The notes under the pieces are model-generated. The model saw only the letters and a list, made by a program, of their open reading frames with translations, did not search any database and had not been told where the DNA came from. A DNA stretch of 64,000 bases from JAFAXD01 sp051985675 (lineage in GTDB: Bacteria; Pseudomonadota; Alphaproteobacteria; Rhizobiales; Xanthobacteraceae), in assembly GCA_051985675.1 (NCBI GenBank), contig JBPYFJ010000078.1:1-64000 (forward strand), read 5' to 3'. Positions 35,816-45,209 of the stretch are shown here, piece by piece (the stretch's first letter is position 1; each line of letters begins with the position of its first letter). The position numbers and the translations under genes are program-made.

Positions 35816-36685
35816 ATGAAACCAGGCCCATTCATCTATCACGATCCCCGCACGCTGTCGGACGCACTGTCTCTCCTCGGCGGACTGGACAACGCCAAGG
35901 TGCTGGCCGGCGGGCAGTCGCTGATGCCGATGATGAACGTGCGCTACGCGATGCCGGACCATCTCGTCGATCTCAACCGCGTTGAGGGACTCGTCGGGAT
36001 TACGCACAGCGAAGGCCGTTTGCACGTCGGCAGCATGACCAAGCAGCGTGACCTGGAGGTTTCCGCGGATGTTGCAGCCGCTTTTCCGCTGTTGCGCGAG
36101 GCGTTGCGCCATGTCGGCCATCGGCAGACGCGCAATCGCGGCACCATTGGCGGCAGTCTGTGTCACCTCGATCCTGCGGCTGAATTGCCGGCCGTGTGTC
36201 TCGCGGCCGGCGCCGATCTGCATGTCGCCGGCACCGGCGGCGAGCGGACCGTCGCTATGACGGATTTCCCGCTTGGATTTATGACGCCGGCAATCAGGCC
36301 GGACGAAATAGTCACGGGCATCAGCTTAATGGGCTGGCCGGAGGGCCATGGGTTCGCATTCGAGGAGTTCGCGCGCCGCCAAGGCGACTTTGCGATTGTT
36401 GGCGTCGCCGTATTGATTGCGGCAGACGCGACCGGCGCAATCGGGCGTGCGGCCATTGCGCTTTGCGGCGTTGCCGATCGGCCGCGACGGTGCCCGACCG
36501 CGGAGGCCGTTCTGATCGGAGAACAGGCTTCACCGCGCGCGCTCGCTGCCGCCGCCGCCGAAGCGGGAAAGATCGACGCCACATCGGATATTCATGCGTC
36601 GGCACCCTATCGGGCGCATCTCGCAATGGTGCTCACGGAGCGTGCCCTTGCGCGCGCCGTCGGACGGTTGGGCCGGGCGCCTTGA
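35816..36685 (+). CDS. FAD-binding subunit of a Cox-type molybdenum hydroxylase
   Basis: Medium (CoxM-like) subunit of the xanthine oxidase family. 289 residues from ATG 35816, which begins MKPGPFIYHDPRTLSDAL, the usual start; the earlier in-frame ATG at 35732 adds 28 unlike residues. FAD contacts: AGGQSLMPMMNVR at 31-43 and RNRGTIGGSLCHLDPAAELPAV. It passes electrons from the iron-sulfur subunit to an acceptor. The next gene starts 1 base past its stop codon. Confidence 0.93.
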   Translation: MKPGPFIYHDPRTLSDALSLLGGLDNAKVLAGGQSLMPMMNVRYAMPDHLVDLNRVEGLVGITHSEGRLHVGSMTKQRDLEVSADVAAAFPLLREALRHVGHRQTRNRGTIGGSLCHLDPAAELPAVCLAAGADLHVAGTGGERTVAMTDFPLGFMTPAIRPDEIVTGISLMGWPEGHGFAFEEFARRQGDFAIVGVAVLIAADATGAIGRAAIALCGVADRPRRCPTAEAVLIGEQASPRALAAAAAEAGKIDATSDIHASAPYRAHLAMVLTERALARAVGRLGRAP

Positions 36686-36686
36686 G

Positions 36687-37166
36687 ATGACTGACACGCG
36701 CAGAATTGCCGTCACCGTCAACGGCTACACCTACGAGCGACGGGTGGAAACCAGACTCACGCTTGGCGATTTCCTGCGGCACGAACTTCGGCTCACCGGC
36801 ACGCATCTCGGCTGCGAACACGGCGTATGTGGCGCCTGCACAGTCCTGGTCGACGGCCGCAGCGCGCGATCGTGTCTGATGCTGGCGGTGCAGGCGCATG
36901 AAACGACGATCACCACGGTCGAAGGTCTCAGCGACGGCGAGACGCTGACCCCGTTGCAAGAGGCATTCAGGGAAAAGCACGCGCTGCAGTGCGGCTTCTG
37001 TACGCCCGGCATATTGATGACGCTGAGCGAGTTCCTCAACGACAACCCACAACCGAGCGCAGCCGAGGTGCGCGAGGCCATAACCGGCCACCTGTGCCGC
37101 TGCACCGGCTACCAGGGCATCGTCGAGGCCGCGCTGCTCGCGGCCGAACGCGGGCGCAAGAGCTGA
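36687..37166 (+). CDS. [2Fe-2S] subunit of a Cox-type molybdenum hydroxylase
   Basis: Small (CoxS-like) subunit carrying two [2Fe-2S] clusters. 159 residues from ATG 36687. Plant-type ferredoxin cysteines are C43, C48, C51 and C63 (GCEHGVCGACTV), and the C-terminal cluster cysteines are C102, C105, C137 and C139 (QCGFCTPG and CRCTGYQGIV). All eight are present. Between the FAD subunit and the molybdopterin subunit it completes the electron chain. Confidence 0.96.
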   Translation: MTDTRRIAVTVNGYTYERRVETRLTLGDFLRHELRLTGTHLGCEHGVCGACTVLVDGRSARSCLMLAVQAHETTITTVEGLSDGETLTPLQEAFREKHALQCGFCTPGILMTLSEFLNDNPQPSAAEVREAITGHLCRCTGYQGIVEAALLAAERGRKS

Positions 37167-37168
37167 CC

Positions 37169-39529
37169 ATGATGAAGTATTTCGGAGCGCGTATGCAGCG
37201 CTTGGAAGACCCCGCGCTGCTCGCCGGTCGGGGCCGATTTGTCGACGACATCCACATCGACGGCACGCTGCACGCGGCCTTCGTGCGCAGCCCGCACGCG
37301 CACGCGCGAATTCAGCGCGTCGATGCGGGCGCGGCGCGCGCCCTTGCAGGCGTGCAGGCGATCTTCACCCACGCCGATCTGCCCGACGGTATGCGCGGGC
37401 GTCTGCCGCTGATGGTCCCGCACCCGCATATCCAACAACCGCTTATGCCGTATCCGCTCGCGGCTGAGGAAGTGAACTACGTCGGCGAATTGGTGGCCGT
37501 CGTGTTGGCGGACAACCGATACATCGCCGAGGATGCGGCTTCGCTCGTGACGGTCGACTACGAGCTATTGCCCGCCGTCGTCGATTGCCGCGCCGCGATC
37601 GAGCCGGGAGCGCCGCGGGCGCATGCGAATGTGCCCAACAACATCGCGGCGAAGTTCGTACTCGGCTATGGCAATGTGAACGCAGCCTTCGAGGCTGCGC
37701 ACACGGTGGTGGACATTGCACTGACCCAGCAGCGCGGCAGCGGGCACGCCATTGAATGTCGCGCGGTGCTCGCGAATTACGACAAGGCCAGCGATAAGCT
37801 TACGGTCTGGAATGCCGGACAAACGCCGCACATTGATCGCCGCAACCTAGAAATTCTGCTGCGACTCGATCCTAGCCAACTGCGGGTGGTCATGCCCGAT
37901 GTCGGTGGCGGCTTCGGCACCAAGGCGCTGTTCTATTCGGAGACCGCAGTGGTGGCGTGGTGCGCGTTCGCGCTCGAGCGGCCGGTCAAATGGATTGAAG
38001 ATCGTCGCGAGAATTTCCTGGCGGCTACGCAGGAGCGCGACCAGTACTGGGATTTGGCGATGGCGCTGGGCCCGGACGGCAAAATTCTGGCTCTGCGCGG
38101 GAGACTGGTGCACGACAGCGGCGCCTACGTACCGCACGGCATCGTACTCCCGTTGATCGCCGGCACGACCGTTCCAGGACCCTACGTGGTTCCGAATTTT
38201 GCGCTCGACGTGACCGTCGCGCTGACCAACCTGGTGCCGACGACGCCCGTACGCGGCGCCGGCCGTCCGCAGGCCGTGTTCGCCATGGAACGGCTGATGG
38301 ATAAGGCGGCGCGCGCGCTGGCGATCGATCCCGCCGCACTACGCGCCAGAAACCTGATCCGGCCCGAGCAGATGCCGTATGCGGTCGGGCTCGTGTTTCG
38401 GGACGGCAAGCCGCTGACTTACGACAGCGGCGACTATCCGGCGTGCCAGAACAAGGCGGTTGAGCTTGCCGACTATGCAAACTTTCCGGCGCGTCAATCG
38501 GCGGCGCGTCTGGAGGGCCGCCACATCGGGATCGGCATCGCGAACTACGTCGAGGGCAGCGGGCTCGGGCCGTTCGAGGGTGCAACCGTGCGGGTGTTAC
38601 GCTCCGGCAAGGTTCGCTTGCTTACGGGTGCCGCGCCGCAAGGGCAGGGCCACCATTCGACGCTGGCGCAAATCGCCGCCGATCACCTCGGGGTCGCGCC
38701 GGACGAGATCGACGTCGTGATGGCCGACACCGAGGCAATCGCAATGGGGGTTGGCACGTTCGCAAGCCGCGTCGCCGCCAACGCCGGCCCGGCGGTCGAC
38801 ATTGCCGCCAGGCGCGTGCGCGAAAAGATCACCAAGCTTGCCGCACATCTGATGGAAGCCGCCGAGCACGACATCGAACTCGAGCAGGGACGCGCGTTTG
38901 TGCGGGGCGTGCCCGAAATGGGCAGGAGTTTTGCCGAGCTGGCGAGCGCATCGATCGGGATGCCGGGGCTCTCGCTTCCGGAAAACATCCAGCCGGGATT
39001 GGAGGAGACCCACTACTTCGCGCCAGCACAGGCGACCTATTGCAACGGCGCCCATATCGCAGAGGTCGAGGTCGACATCGCGACCTGCCACGTGCGGATT
39101 CTCAACTATGTGGTCGCACATGATGCTGGACGGCTGATCAATCCGCTGATTGTCGACGGCCAGATCCAGGGTGGCGTTGCGCATGGCATCGGCAACGCGC
39201 TGTTCGAAGCCATGCGCTATGACGCTGCCGGCCAACCTTTGACGACAACGTTCGGAGACTATTTGTTGCCGATTGCGACCGACGTGCCGCCGGTGACTTG
39301 CGTGCACTTGGAAACGCCGACCCCGCTCAACCCACTCGGTGTCAAGGGTGCGGGCGAAGGCGGTACGATTCCGGCGGCGGCTACAATCATAGCGGCGATC
39401 GAGAACGCGCTGGCTCCGTTCGGCGTTGAAATCAGCGAGGCTCCGATCCGTCCGGACCGACTGCATGAGTTACTGGTAAAGGCCGGGGCGTACGCCAGGT
39501 TAGGACTTTCCGCTGAAGATTATACGTAA
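37169..39529 (+). CDS. Molybdopterin-binding large subunit of a Cox-type hydroxylase
   Basis: 786 residues from ATG 37169. It hydroxylates a C-H bond of an organic compound with water. Molybdenum-cofactor segments: VGGGFGTKALFYSE, TPVRGAGRPQAVFAMERLMD, and GVKGAGEGGTIP with probable base E730. The site where carbon monoxide dehydrogenase has AYXCSFR is RGAGR here, so it is not a true CO dehydrogenase; a heterocycle or aromatic acid substrate is more likely, but unknown. It is the last of the operon; its end overlaps the convergent CoxG-like gene by 30 bases. Confidence 0.95.
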   Translation: MMKYFGARMQRLEDPALLAGRGRFVDDIHIDGTLHAAFVRSPHAHARIQRVDAGAARALAGVQAIFTHADLPDGMRGRLPLMVPHPHIQQPLMPYPLAAEEVNYVGELVAVVLADNRYIAEDAASLVTVDYELLPAVVDCRAAIEPGAPRAHANVPNNIAAKFVLGYGNVNAAFEAAHTVVDIALTQQRGSGHAIECRAVLANYDKASDKLTVWNAGQTPHIDRRNLEILLRLDPSQLRVVMPDVGGGFGTKALFYSETAVVAWCAFALERPVKWIEDRRENFLAATQERDQYWDLAMALGPDGKILALRGRLVHDSGAYVPHGIVLPLIAGTTVPGPYVVPNFALDVTVALTNLVPTTPVRGAGRPQAVFAMERLMDKAARALAIDPAALRARNLIRPEQMPYAVGLVFRDGKPLTYDSGDYPACQNKAVELADYANFPARQSAARLEGRHIGIGIANYVEGSGLGPFEGATVRVLRSGKVRLLTGAAPQGQGHHSTLAQIAADHLGVAPDEIDVVMADTEAIAMGVGTFASRVAANAGPAVDIAARRVREKITKLAAHLMEAAEHDIELEQGRAFVRGVPEMGRSFAELASASIGMPGLSLPENIQPGLEETHYFAPAQATYCNGAHIAEVEVDIATCHVRILNYVVAHDAGRLINPLIVDGQIQGGVAHGIGNALFEAMRYDAAGQPLTTTFGDYLLPIATDVPPVTCVHLETPTPLNPLGVKGAGEGGTIPAAATIIAAIENALAPFGVEISEAPIRPDRLHELLVKAGAYARLGLSAEDYT

Positions 39530-40078
39530 TCGATCAACAAGCACTTGCCACCAGGCACGCGCCACCAGCGAACCTAACCGAATTTCAGTCGGCTTGGAAT
39601 CGGCCGACGCGGCTCCTTGAGCGGCGCGCATGCTTGCCGCAAGCGCATCCGCAAACTCTTTCACCAGTTGCTGGGCGACGCTCTCGATCATGGCGGCGCC
39701 GCGCCCGTATTGCGCAACCTGGCCTGCGAGGTCGAGCGCAGTCTTAACGTCAACGCGGGTGCCGCGATCCTCCGGCTGCAGGTCGCAGACGAGCAGCGCA
39801 TGTGCATTGCCGCGACCTTTGAGTTCGTTGCCGGTCGCGCTGATAACGGCATGATGCCGGACCGCATCGCGCTCGCGAAATTCGACGGTGCCGCCGAATT
39901 GCATGAGGACGGGACCCAGCCGGACCGCGATACGGCCCTTGTAGATGTTATCGCCGACGACCTCGATCAGCTCGGCTCCCGGAACGCACGAGGCCACGCG
40001 CGCGACGTCGTTGAGCACAGCCCACGCCTCTTCAATCCCTGCCGGAACGAAGAAACTGCTCCCCAACTGAATGGCCAT
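39500..40078 (-). CDS. CoxG-like SRPBCC domain protein
   Basis: 192 residues. N-terminal SRPBCC domain (residues 1-150) with the CoxG pattern EEAWAVLNDVARVASCVPGAELIEVVGDN and YKGRIAVRLGPV, followed by about 20 variable residues and a hydrophobic amphipathic end (LVARAWWQVLVDRLRIIF) that could anchor it to the membrane, as proposed for CoxG. Such proteins help attach molybdenum hydroxylases or deliver their substrate. It converges on, rather than following, the molybdopterin subunit gene, with which it overlaps by 30 bases. Confidence 0.88.
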   Translation of the reverse strand: MAIQLGSSFFVPAGIEEAWAVLNDVARVASCVPGAELIEVVGDNIYKGRIAVRLGPVLMQFGGTVEFRERDAVRHHAVISATGNELKGRGNAHALLVCDLQPEDRGTRVDVKTALDLAGQVAQYGRGAAMIESVAQQLVKEFADALAASMRAAQGAASADSKPTEIRLGSLVARAWWQVLVDRLRIIFSGKS

Positions 40079-40108
40079 ATTGGGATCAGGGAGGCGAAGC
40101 GACCAACG

Positions 40109-41080
40109 TCACTGCGCCTCGATCTGCGCGAGCTTGACCCAGTCACCCCAGCGCTGGGTGTCGCGGATCAGCATGGCGCGCAGCTGGGTGGCATCGCCTG
40201 GCAAAGGATCAAGCCCGTTGCGCGTGAGGAACGCGATGGTTTCGGGAAGCGCTGAAACCTTGTCCATCCACACGGTCAGTTTTTCTACAATCGGCTTGGG
40301 CGTACCTGCCGGCATGATCGTTCCCCACCATGGCGCAAAGTCCATCGGAATGCCGGCTTCGGTCATGGTCGGCACGTCGGGCAAGGCCTTGCTGCGCTTG
40401 GGTCCGGTAACCGCTAACGGCCGGTAGCGTCCCGCCGCGATCTGGCCCAAGGCGGTGGTGGCGTCGGTGAAATAAAAGTCGATGTTTCCGTTCGCCATTT
40501 CGTTCAAGGCGTCGAAGGCGCTGCGGTAGTTCACCCGCTTGGCGTCGACGCCGATCGCGTTCTTGTAAAGCTCGGACGCGACGATTCCAGTGTTGGTCGA
40601 GCCGCCGTAGAAAGCGTTGCCCTTCTTCTCCTTCAGATATTTCGTGAGATCGGCGACGGTGCGGATTGAATCCTTCGGGGTAACGACCAGCACGAACGAT
40701 GTCGACAGCAAGGTCCCGCTGAACTCGAAGTCTTTTAGCGGATCAAATGACAGCGTCTTGAAGATGTGAACCGCGGCCGCCATGGTCGAGGCCACCGGAT
40801 TGATGGAAATCGTGTAGCCATCGGGCTTTGCGCGGGCGACGGCTTCGGTTCCGAGCAGGCCTTGAGCGCCCGGCCGGTTTTCGGTGATGACCGGCTTGCC
40901 AGCAACCTCAGCGAGCCTGGCGGCGTAGTAGCGCACCACGATATCGGCGCCGGTCCCCGGTGCGAACGGGCAGATCGTGCGGATTTCGCGCGTCGGGTAG
41001 TCTTGCGACCAGCCGGGTGTGACGCTGACCAGCACTACGGCGCCCGCGACCCACGCCACCGCAAGCTGCACGATGCGCAT
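40109..41080 (-). CDS. Bug-family (TTT) solute-binding protein
   Basis: 323 residues with signal peptide MRIVQLAVAWVAGAVVLVSVTPGWSQ. Motifs DYPTREIRTICPFAPGTGAD, PVITENRPGAQGLLGTEAVARAKPDGYT and LPDVPTMTEAGIP are normal for Bug proteins. It shares exact length and the end LDPLPGD...LIRDTQRWGDWVKLAQIE with the receptor at 23136-24107. It follows the LLM monooxygenase after 24 bases on the same strand and leads to the CoxG-like gene. No permease is encoded here. Confidence 0.92.
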   Translation of the reverse strand: MRIVQLAVAWVAGAVVLVSVTPGWSQDYPTREIRTICPFAPGTGADIVVRYYAARLAEVAGKPVITENRPGAQGLLGTEAVARAKPDGYTISINPVASTMAAAVHIFKTLSFDPLKDFEFSGTLLSTSFVLVVTPKDSIRTVADLTKYLKEKKGNAFYGGSTNTGIVASELYKNAIGVDAKRVNYRSAFDALNEMANGNIDFYFTDATTALGQIAAGRYRPLAVTGPKRSKALPDVPTMTEAGIPMDFAPWWGTIMPAGTPKPIVEKLTVWMDKVSALPETIAFLTRNGLDPLPGDATQLRAMLIRDTQRWGDWVKLAQIEAQ

Positions 41081-41104
41081 GGCGTTCTCCTCCCACGCTC
41101 TCCA

Positions 41105-42268
41105 CTACTCGGCCGCGGCGCGCTGCTCGCCTTGTGGCAGCCGGTCGCGAAACGCCGGCAGAATTTCTTCGGCGATTGCCTGCATATTGGCGCACGCCAT
41201 GTCGTGCGGCAGGGTGCCGAACTGGGTCTTGGTTAGCGACGTGTTGAAGCCCGCGAGGTCCTGATACTCGGCGAGCTTTTCGCGCACGGTGTTCGGGCTG
41301 CCGATGATGACCACGCCGGTCTTGATCAGATCTTCGATGGTCTGGACCTTCCCGGTGACCTTGACGGAACGGATCCGTTCCATCGCCTCGAAGCTGGTGT
41401 AGCCGGGCGGCAGCAGCATCTCGGGCGGCATCAGCAGCATGCGGTTCACCAGCGCCTCGAGATGCGGGCGCGCCTCCCGAATCGCGGTGGCATCGGTCTC
41501 GGCCACATAGATCGTGTTCGACCAGGCGAGCTGATCGGGCGATGCGGTGTACCCGGCCTTCTCGGCCTCGTCGCGATAGAGCTGGAAGAAGCGCGCCACC
41601 GCCGCGATCGGGCTCAGCGTCTGGCAATAGGTGTAGCGCATCTGGGCCGCCCAGCGGATGGTGGAGGCTGATCCTTGCGATGGAATCCAGATCGGCGGGT
41701 GCGGCGATTGATAGGGGCGCGGCCAGGTGTTGACGTAATTGAAGTGGTAGTGCTTGCCCGCGTAGACGAACGGCCCGGTCTCGGTCCAGGCTCGCACGAT
41801 CAGATCGTGCGCTTCCGCGAAACGCTCCTGCGACAGTGCCGGGTTGATCCCCATGGCGTGGTATTCGGCGCCGATGCCGCGCACGAACCCTGCGATGAAG
41901 CGGCCGCGGGTGAGGTTGTCCAACATGGCGTACTCTTCCGCTACCATCAGCGGATTGTTGAGCAGCGGCAGCGCGCGCCCGAGCACGGCAACCTTTGCGC
42001 GCTTGACCGTGCGCGCCAGCGCCCCCGCCAGCACACCGGGAATCGGCATCATTCCGTAGGCGGTTTGATGGTGCTCGTTGAGGCACACGCCGTCAAAGCC
42101 GAGCCGGTCGGCCAACTCCATCTGATCGAGGTAGTCGTGATAGAGTTCGGCACCCAGTTTTGGATCGTAGTGGGCATTGGTGAGCGTGACCCAGGCTGAC
42201 CCGTTGCGCCCGATCGCGTCGAGGTCGATGTGCCGATAGGGCATGAGATGGAAGTTGAAAACTTTCAT
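41105..42268 (-). CDS. LLM-class flavin-dependent monooxygenase
   Basis: 387 residues. FNFHLMPYRHIDLDAIGRNG near the N-terminus, GVCLNEHHQTAYGMMPIPG, LGRALPLLNNPLMVAEEYAMLDNLTRGRFIAGFVRG and SSGSASTIRWAA-like QGSASTIRWAAQMRY are typical of the luciferase-like fold. It belongs to a group longer than the other LLM in the window (367 residues) and is probably a paralogue rather than a copy. GAGGAAA precedes the ATG. It heads a minus-strand series monooxygenase-Bug-CoxG. Confidence 0.9.
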   Translation of the reverse strand: MKVFNFHLMPYRHIDLDAIGRNGSAWVTLTNAHYDPKLGAELYHDYLDQMELADRLGFDGVCLNEHHQTAYGMMPIPGVLAGALARTVKRAKVAVLGRALPLLNNPLMVAEEYAMLDNLTRGRFIAGFVRGIGAEYHAMGINPALSQERFAEAHDLIVRAWTETGPFVYAGKHYHFNYVNTWPRPYQSPHPPIWIPSQGSASTIRWAAQMRYTYCQTLSPIAAVARFFQLYRDEAEKAGYTASPDQLAWSNTIYVAETDATAIREARPHLEALVNRMLLMPPEMLLPPGYTSFEAMERIRSVKVTGKVQTIEDLIKTGVVIIGSPNTVREKLAEYQDLAGFNTSLTKTQFGTLPHDMACANMQAIAEEILPAFRDRLPQGEQRAAAE

Positions 42269-42582
42269 GGGTCAGTTTCCTCGCGGGCCTCGCTTTGGCG
42301 ACAGATTGGCATCTCGCCGCCGGCTCCACAATGCGGTCACAGGCGACTAGTGCCCCGTTTCCGAAGTTCGCGATACATCGCGGCACCATCTGACACGAAC
42401 TTCGGAAACAAAGGGGCACTAGCAAGTATTTGATTCTAGTGCCGCTTATCGATTTGAAGTTCCTGAACGAACTTGCGGCGGGTGATGCAGGAACTTCAAA
42501 TCGGCGGCACTTGCGTTCATTCGAGGGTCACGTTTTGCGGCCAACCGAGTAAGATGGCCGCTCACAACTTGGGGGACGTGAC
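42269..42582. other. 314-base divergent intergenic region containing repeat copy 2
   Basis: Lies between the LLM gene (minus) and the DUF4396 gene (plus) and contains the composite repeat. About 70 bases on each side of the repeat must hold both promoters; no clear -35/-10 was identified. No reading frame looks coding. Confidence 0.5.
42347..42512. repeat. Composite palindromic repeat, copy 2
   Basis: The same two-hairpin element as at 21355-21522 and in the same orientation. Unit 1 (42347-42422) has arms identical to copy 1 on the left and with two differences on the right, while its 25-base loop differs at six positions. The 13-base spacer is kept. Unit 2 runs from 42436 and ends near 42510, GGCGGCAC. 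An ATG at 42485-42487 sits where copy 1 starts a Bug gene, but here no gene follows in frame. Confidence 0.9.
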
Positions 42583-43410
42583 ATGTTGGACGGCGTCATC
42601 CTTCTTTGGTTTGTGCTGACCGCGATGGCCTTCCTGTTCGTTGCCATCGACATTCGTACGACGCCTGAATCGCCAGTCCTCAAGTGGGGTTTCGTTCTGG
42701 TGACGGCTTACACGGGGGTATTCGGTGCATTCCTCTACGTGCTGGGCTGCCGTGAGCCACTACCTGGGTTGCACGAACAGTATACCGCGGCGCGCTGGCG
42801 ACAGACGCTGGGCTCGACGATGCACTGCGTTGCAGGCGATGGCGTCGGCATTCTGGTCGGCGCGGCGCTCGCCGGCACCCTTCACCTGAGCGGGTGGTGG
42901 GAAGTGGTCCTGGAATACGTCCTGGGCTTTGGCTTCGGGTGGACGATCTTCCAGGCCCTGTTCATGCGCGACATGGTTGGCGGGTCGTATTGGCGTTCGC
43001 TCTCGAGCACATTCATCCCCGAACTCCTGTCGATGAACCTGCTCATGGCCGGCATGGTGCCGACCATGATGCTGCTGAAGATGCATCTGGGAGGCGCCAG
43101 TCCGGCCTCGCCGGTGTTCTGGTTCGTAATGTCGATGGCCCTGCTCGTGGGCGCGATCCTGGCCTATCCGATGAACTGGTGGTTGGTGAGCTATCACCTC
43201 AAGCACGGAATGATGACGGTGCGCGCCGCCCCGATGGCCGGACACGAGCACACAATGCAAGGCGCGATGCCCGCGACGCCGCCGCCGCAACCGAGCATGA
43301 AGATGGACGAGGCGCCCACGCCGCATCCGTCGATACCGGTGATGACGCTGCTCTCGTTCGTGGCGCTCGCTGCCGGGATAGCGATCGCCTGGCTGTCCGG
43401 ATCGATGTGA
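42583..43410 (+). CDS. DUF4396 membrane protein
   Basis: 275 residues with about seven membrane helices and a histidine/methionine-rich cytoplasmic or periplasmic loop (GHEHTMQGAMPATPPPQPSMKMDEA, about 220-245), resembling copper-binding stretches. The DUF4396 core is recognised by TMHCVAGDGVGI and LEYVLGFGFGWTIFQ. Function is not known; such proteins are found near copper or metal genes in some genomes, but nothing here confirms this. Start ATG at 42583. It stands alone between the repeat and the GMC genes. Confidence 0.8.
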   Translation: MLDGVILLWFVLTAMAFLFVAIDIRTTPESPVLKWGFVLVTAYTGVFGAFLYVLGCREPLPGLHEQYTAARWRQTLGSTMHCVAGDGVGILVGAALAGTLHLSGWWEVVLEYVLGFGFGWTIFQALFMRDMVGGSYWRSLSSTFIPELLSMNLLMAGMVPTMMLLKMHLGGASPASPVFWFVMSMALLVGAILAYPMNWWLVSYHLKHGMMTVRAAPMAGHEHTMQGAMPATPPPQPSMKMDEAPTPHPSIPVMTLLSFVALAAGIAIAWLSGSM

Positions 43411-43539
43411 ATGCGTTGGGCGACGTGGGCAGCGCCGCAAGTACTGCCCACGCACTCAATTCCTCGCTGCAGTGCGCACTGGACCTGCTTCAACCCGCCG
43501 GTCCATGATAAGCAATCGGCCAGGAGTTGACGGGACATC

Positions 43540-45180
43540 ATGCGGGACGGTTCAGGGCGAGCGATCGGGGATTTCGATTACATCATCGTCGGTGCCGGCT
43601 CCGCCGGTTGCGTGCTGGCAAACAGGCTGTCGGCAGATCCGGCGACGCGGGTGCTACTGCTCGAGGCGGGCGGCAAGGACAACAATATCTGGATCAAGGT
43701 GCCGCTCGGGCTGGTCTACCTGATCGGCAATCCGCGCACCGACTGGTGCTACGAGACCGAGCCGGAACCCGAGTGCAACGGCCGGCGCATCATGGTCCCA
43801 CGCGGGCGCATGCTGGGCGGCTCGTCCTCCATCAACGGCATGGTCTATGTGCGCGGCCAGCCGCGCGACTACGACATCTGGCGGCAGCTCGGCAACGCCG
43901 GCTGGTCCTGGGACGACGTGCTGCCGTATTTCAAGAACTCGGAAGACTTTTTTCGTGGGGGCGACGACCTGCACGGTTGCAACGGCGAGCTGCGGGTCGA
44001 GGACGTGCGGGTGCGGTGGGACATACTCGACGCGTTTCGCGACGCGGCCGAGCAGGTCGGCATTCCCAAGACGAACGACTATAACGCCGGCAATTACGAG
44101 GGATCCGCCTACTTCCATATGACGCAGCGGCGCGGCGTGCGCTGGTCGACCGCAACTGCGTTCCTCAAGCCGGCCGCGCAGCGGCCCAATCTGCGCGTGC
44201 TGACCAACGCGCAAGTCAAGCGCGTGCGGATTGAGGGAAAGCGCGCCGTCGGGGTCGAGTTCTGGCAGGGCGGTACGCTTGTGAGCGCGACTGTGCGGCG
44301 CGAGGTGATCGTTGCAGCGGGGGCGATCGGATCGCCGCAGATTCTGCAGCTCTCGGGTATCGGTCCAGCGGCGTTGCTTGGTCGGCACGGGATTGACGTG
44401 CAGCACGAGCTTGCCGGCGTCGGCGAGAACCTCCAGGACCATTGCCAGCCGCGCCAGCTCTTTCGGGTGCGCAACACGAGGACGCTCAACGAAATCGTGA
44501 ACAGCCCCCTGCGCCGAGCCGTGATGGGCCTCGAATATTTTCTGCTGCGCACCGGGCCGATGTCGGTCGGCCCTGCCACGCTCACAGCGTTCACCCGCAG
44601 CGACCCGTCGCAGGACACGCCCAACATCCAGTACCATGTGATTCCGGCGACCTATCCCAAGCTCGGAGAGCCGCCTTCACCGTTCCCAGGCTTCACGGCC
44701 TCGGCGTGCAACCTGCGGCCCACCAGCCGCGGCTACGTGCGCATCAACGCGCCAGATGCACGCGCGAATCCGGCGATCCGCTACAACTATTTGTCCACGC
44801 CGGAGGATCAGCGCGTCGCGATCGACTCGATCAGGTTGACCCGCCTGATCGTGAGTGCGCCGGCGCTCGCGAAATTCGCACCCGAAGAGTTCTTGCCGGG
44901 CGGCGGAGCCGACAGCGATCGTGAACTGCTGGCCGCTGCGCGCGAGACCGCCGGCACGGTCTACCACCCGGTCGGAACCTGCAAGATGGGTCAGGACATG
45001 ATGGCGGTGGTGGACGAGCGCCTGCGCGTGCGCGGGCTCGCCGGATTGCGTGTGATCGACGCGTCGATCATGCCCAACCTCGTCTCCGGTAACACCAACG
45101 CACCGACTATCATGATCGCCGAGAAGGGTGCCGACATGATCAAGGCCGACGCGCGTGCCGGCACACGCTTGGCCGCTTGA
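43540..45180 (+). CDS. GMC-family oxidoreductase (choline dehydrogenase-like)
   Basis: 546 residues. FAD-binding IIVGAGSAGCVLANRLS at 15-31, GMC signature 1 GGSSSINGMVYVRG at 93-106, signature 2 GAIGSPQILQLSGIGP, catalytic histidine in YHPVGTCKMG and the final NTNAPTIMIAEK segment with the conserved asparagine. It oxidises an alcohol to an aldehyde; choline itself is not proven. ATG 43540 has a GGAG upstream (caggagttgacgggac). Next to it, 29 bases downstream, is a close paralogue. Confidence 0.92.
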   Translation: MRDGSGRAIGDFDYIIVGAGSAGCVLANRLSADPATRVLLLEAGGKDNNIWIKVPLGLVYLIGNPRTDWCYETEPEPECNGRRIMVPRGRMLGGSSSINGMVYVRGQPRDYDIWRQLGNAGWSWDDVLPYFKNSEDFFRGGDDLHGCNGELRVEDVRVRWDILDAFRDAAEQVGIPKTNDYNAGNYEGSAYFHMTQRRGVRWSTATAFLKPAAQRPNLRVLTNAQVKRVRIEGKRAVGVEFWQGGTLVSATVRREVIVAAGAIGSPQILQLSGIGPAALLGRHGIDVQHELAGVGENLQDHCQPRQLFRVRNTRTLNEIVNSPLRRAVMGLEYFLLRTGPMSVGPATLTAFTRSDPSQDTPNIQYHVIPATYPKLGEPPSPFPGFTASACNLRPTSRGYVRINAPDARANPAIRYNYLSTPEDQRVAIDSIRLTRLIVSAPALAKFAPEEFLPGGGADSDRELLAAARETAGTVYHPVGTCKMGQDMMAVVDERLRVRGLAGLRVIDASIMPNLVSGNTNAPTIMIAEKGADMIKADARAGTRLAA

Positions 45181-45209
45181 CAGTCCAATATCGTCAATGA
45201 GGAAGCCCC

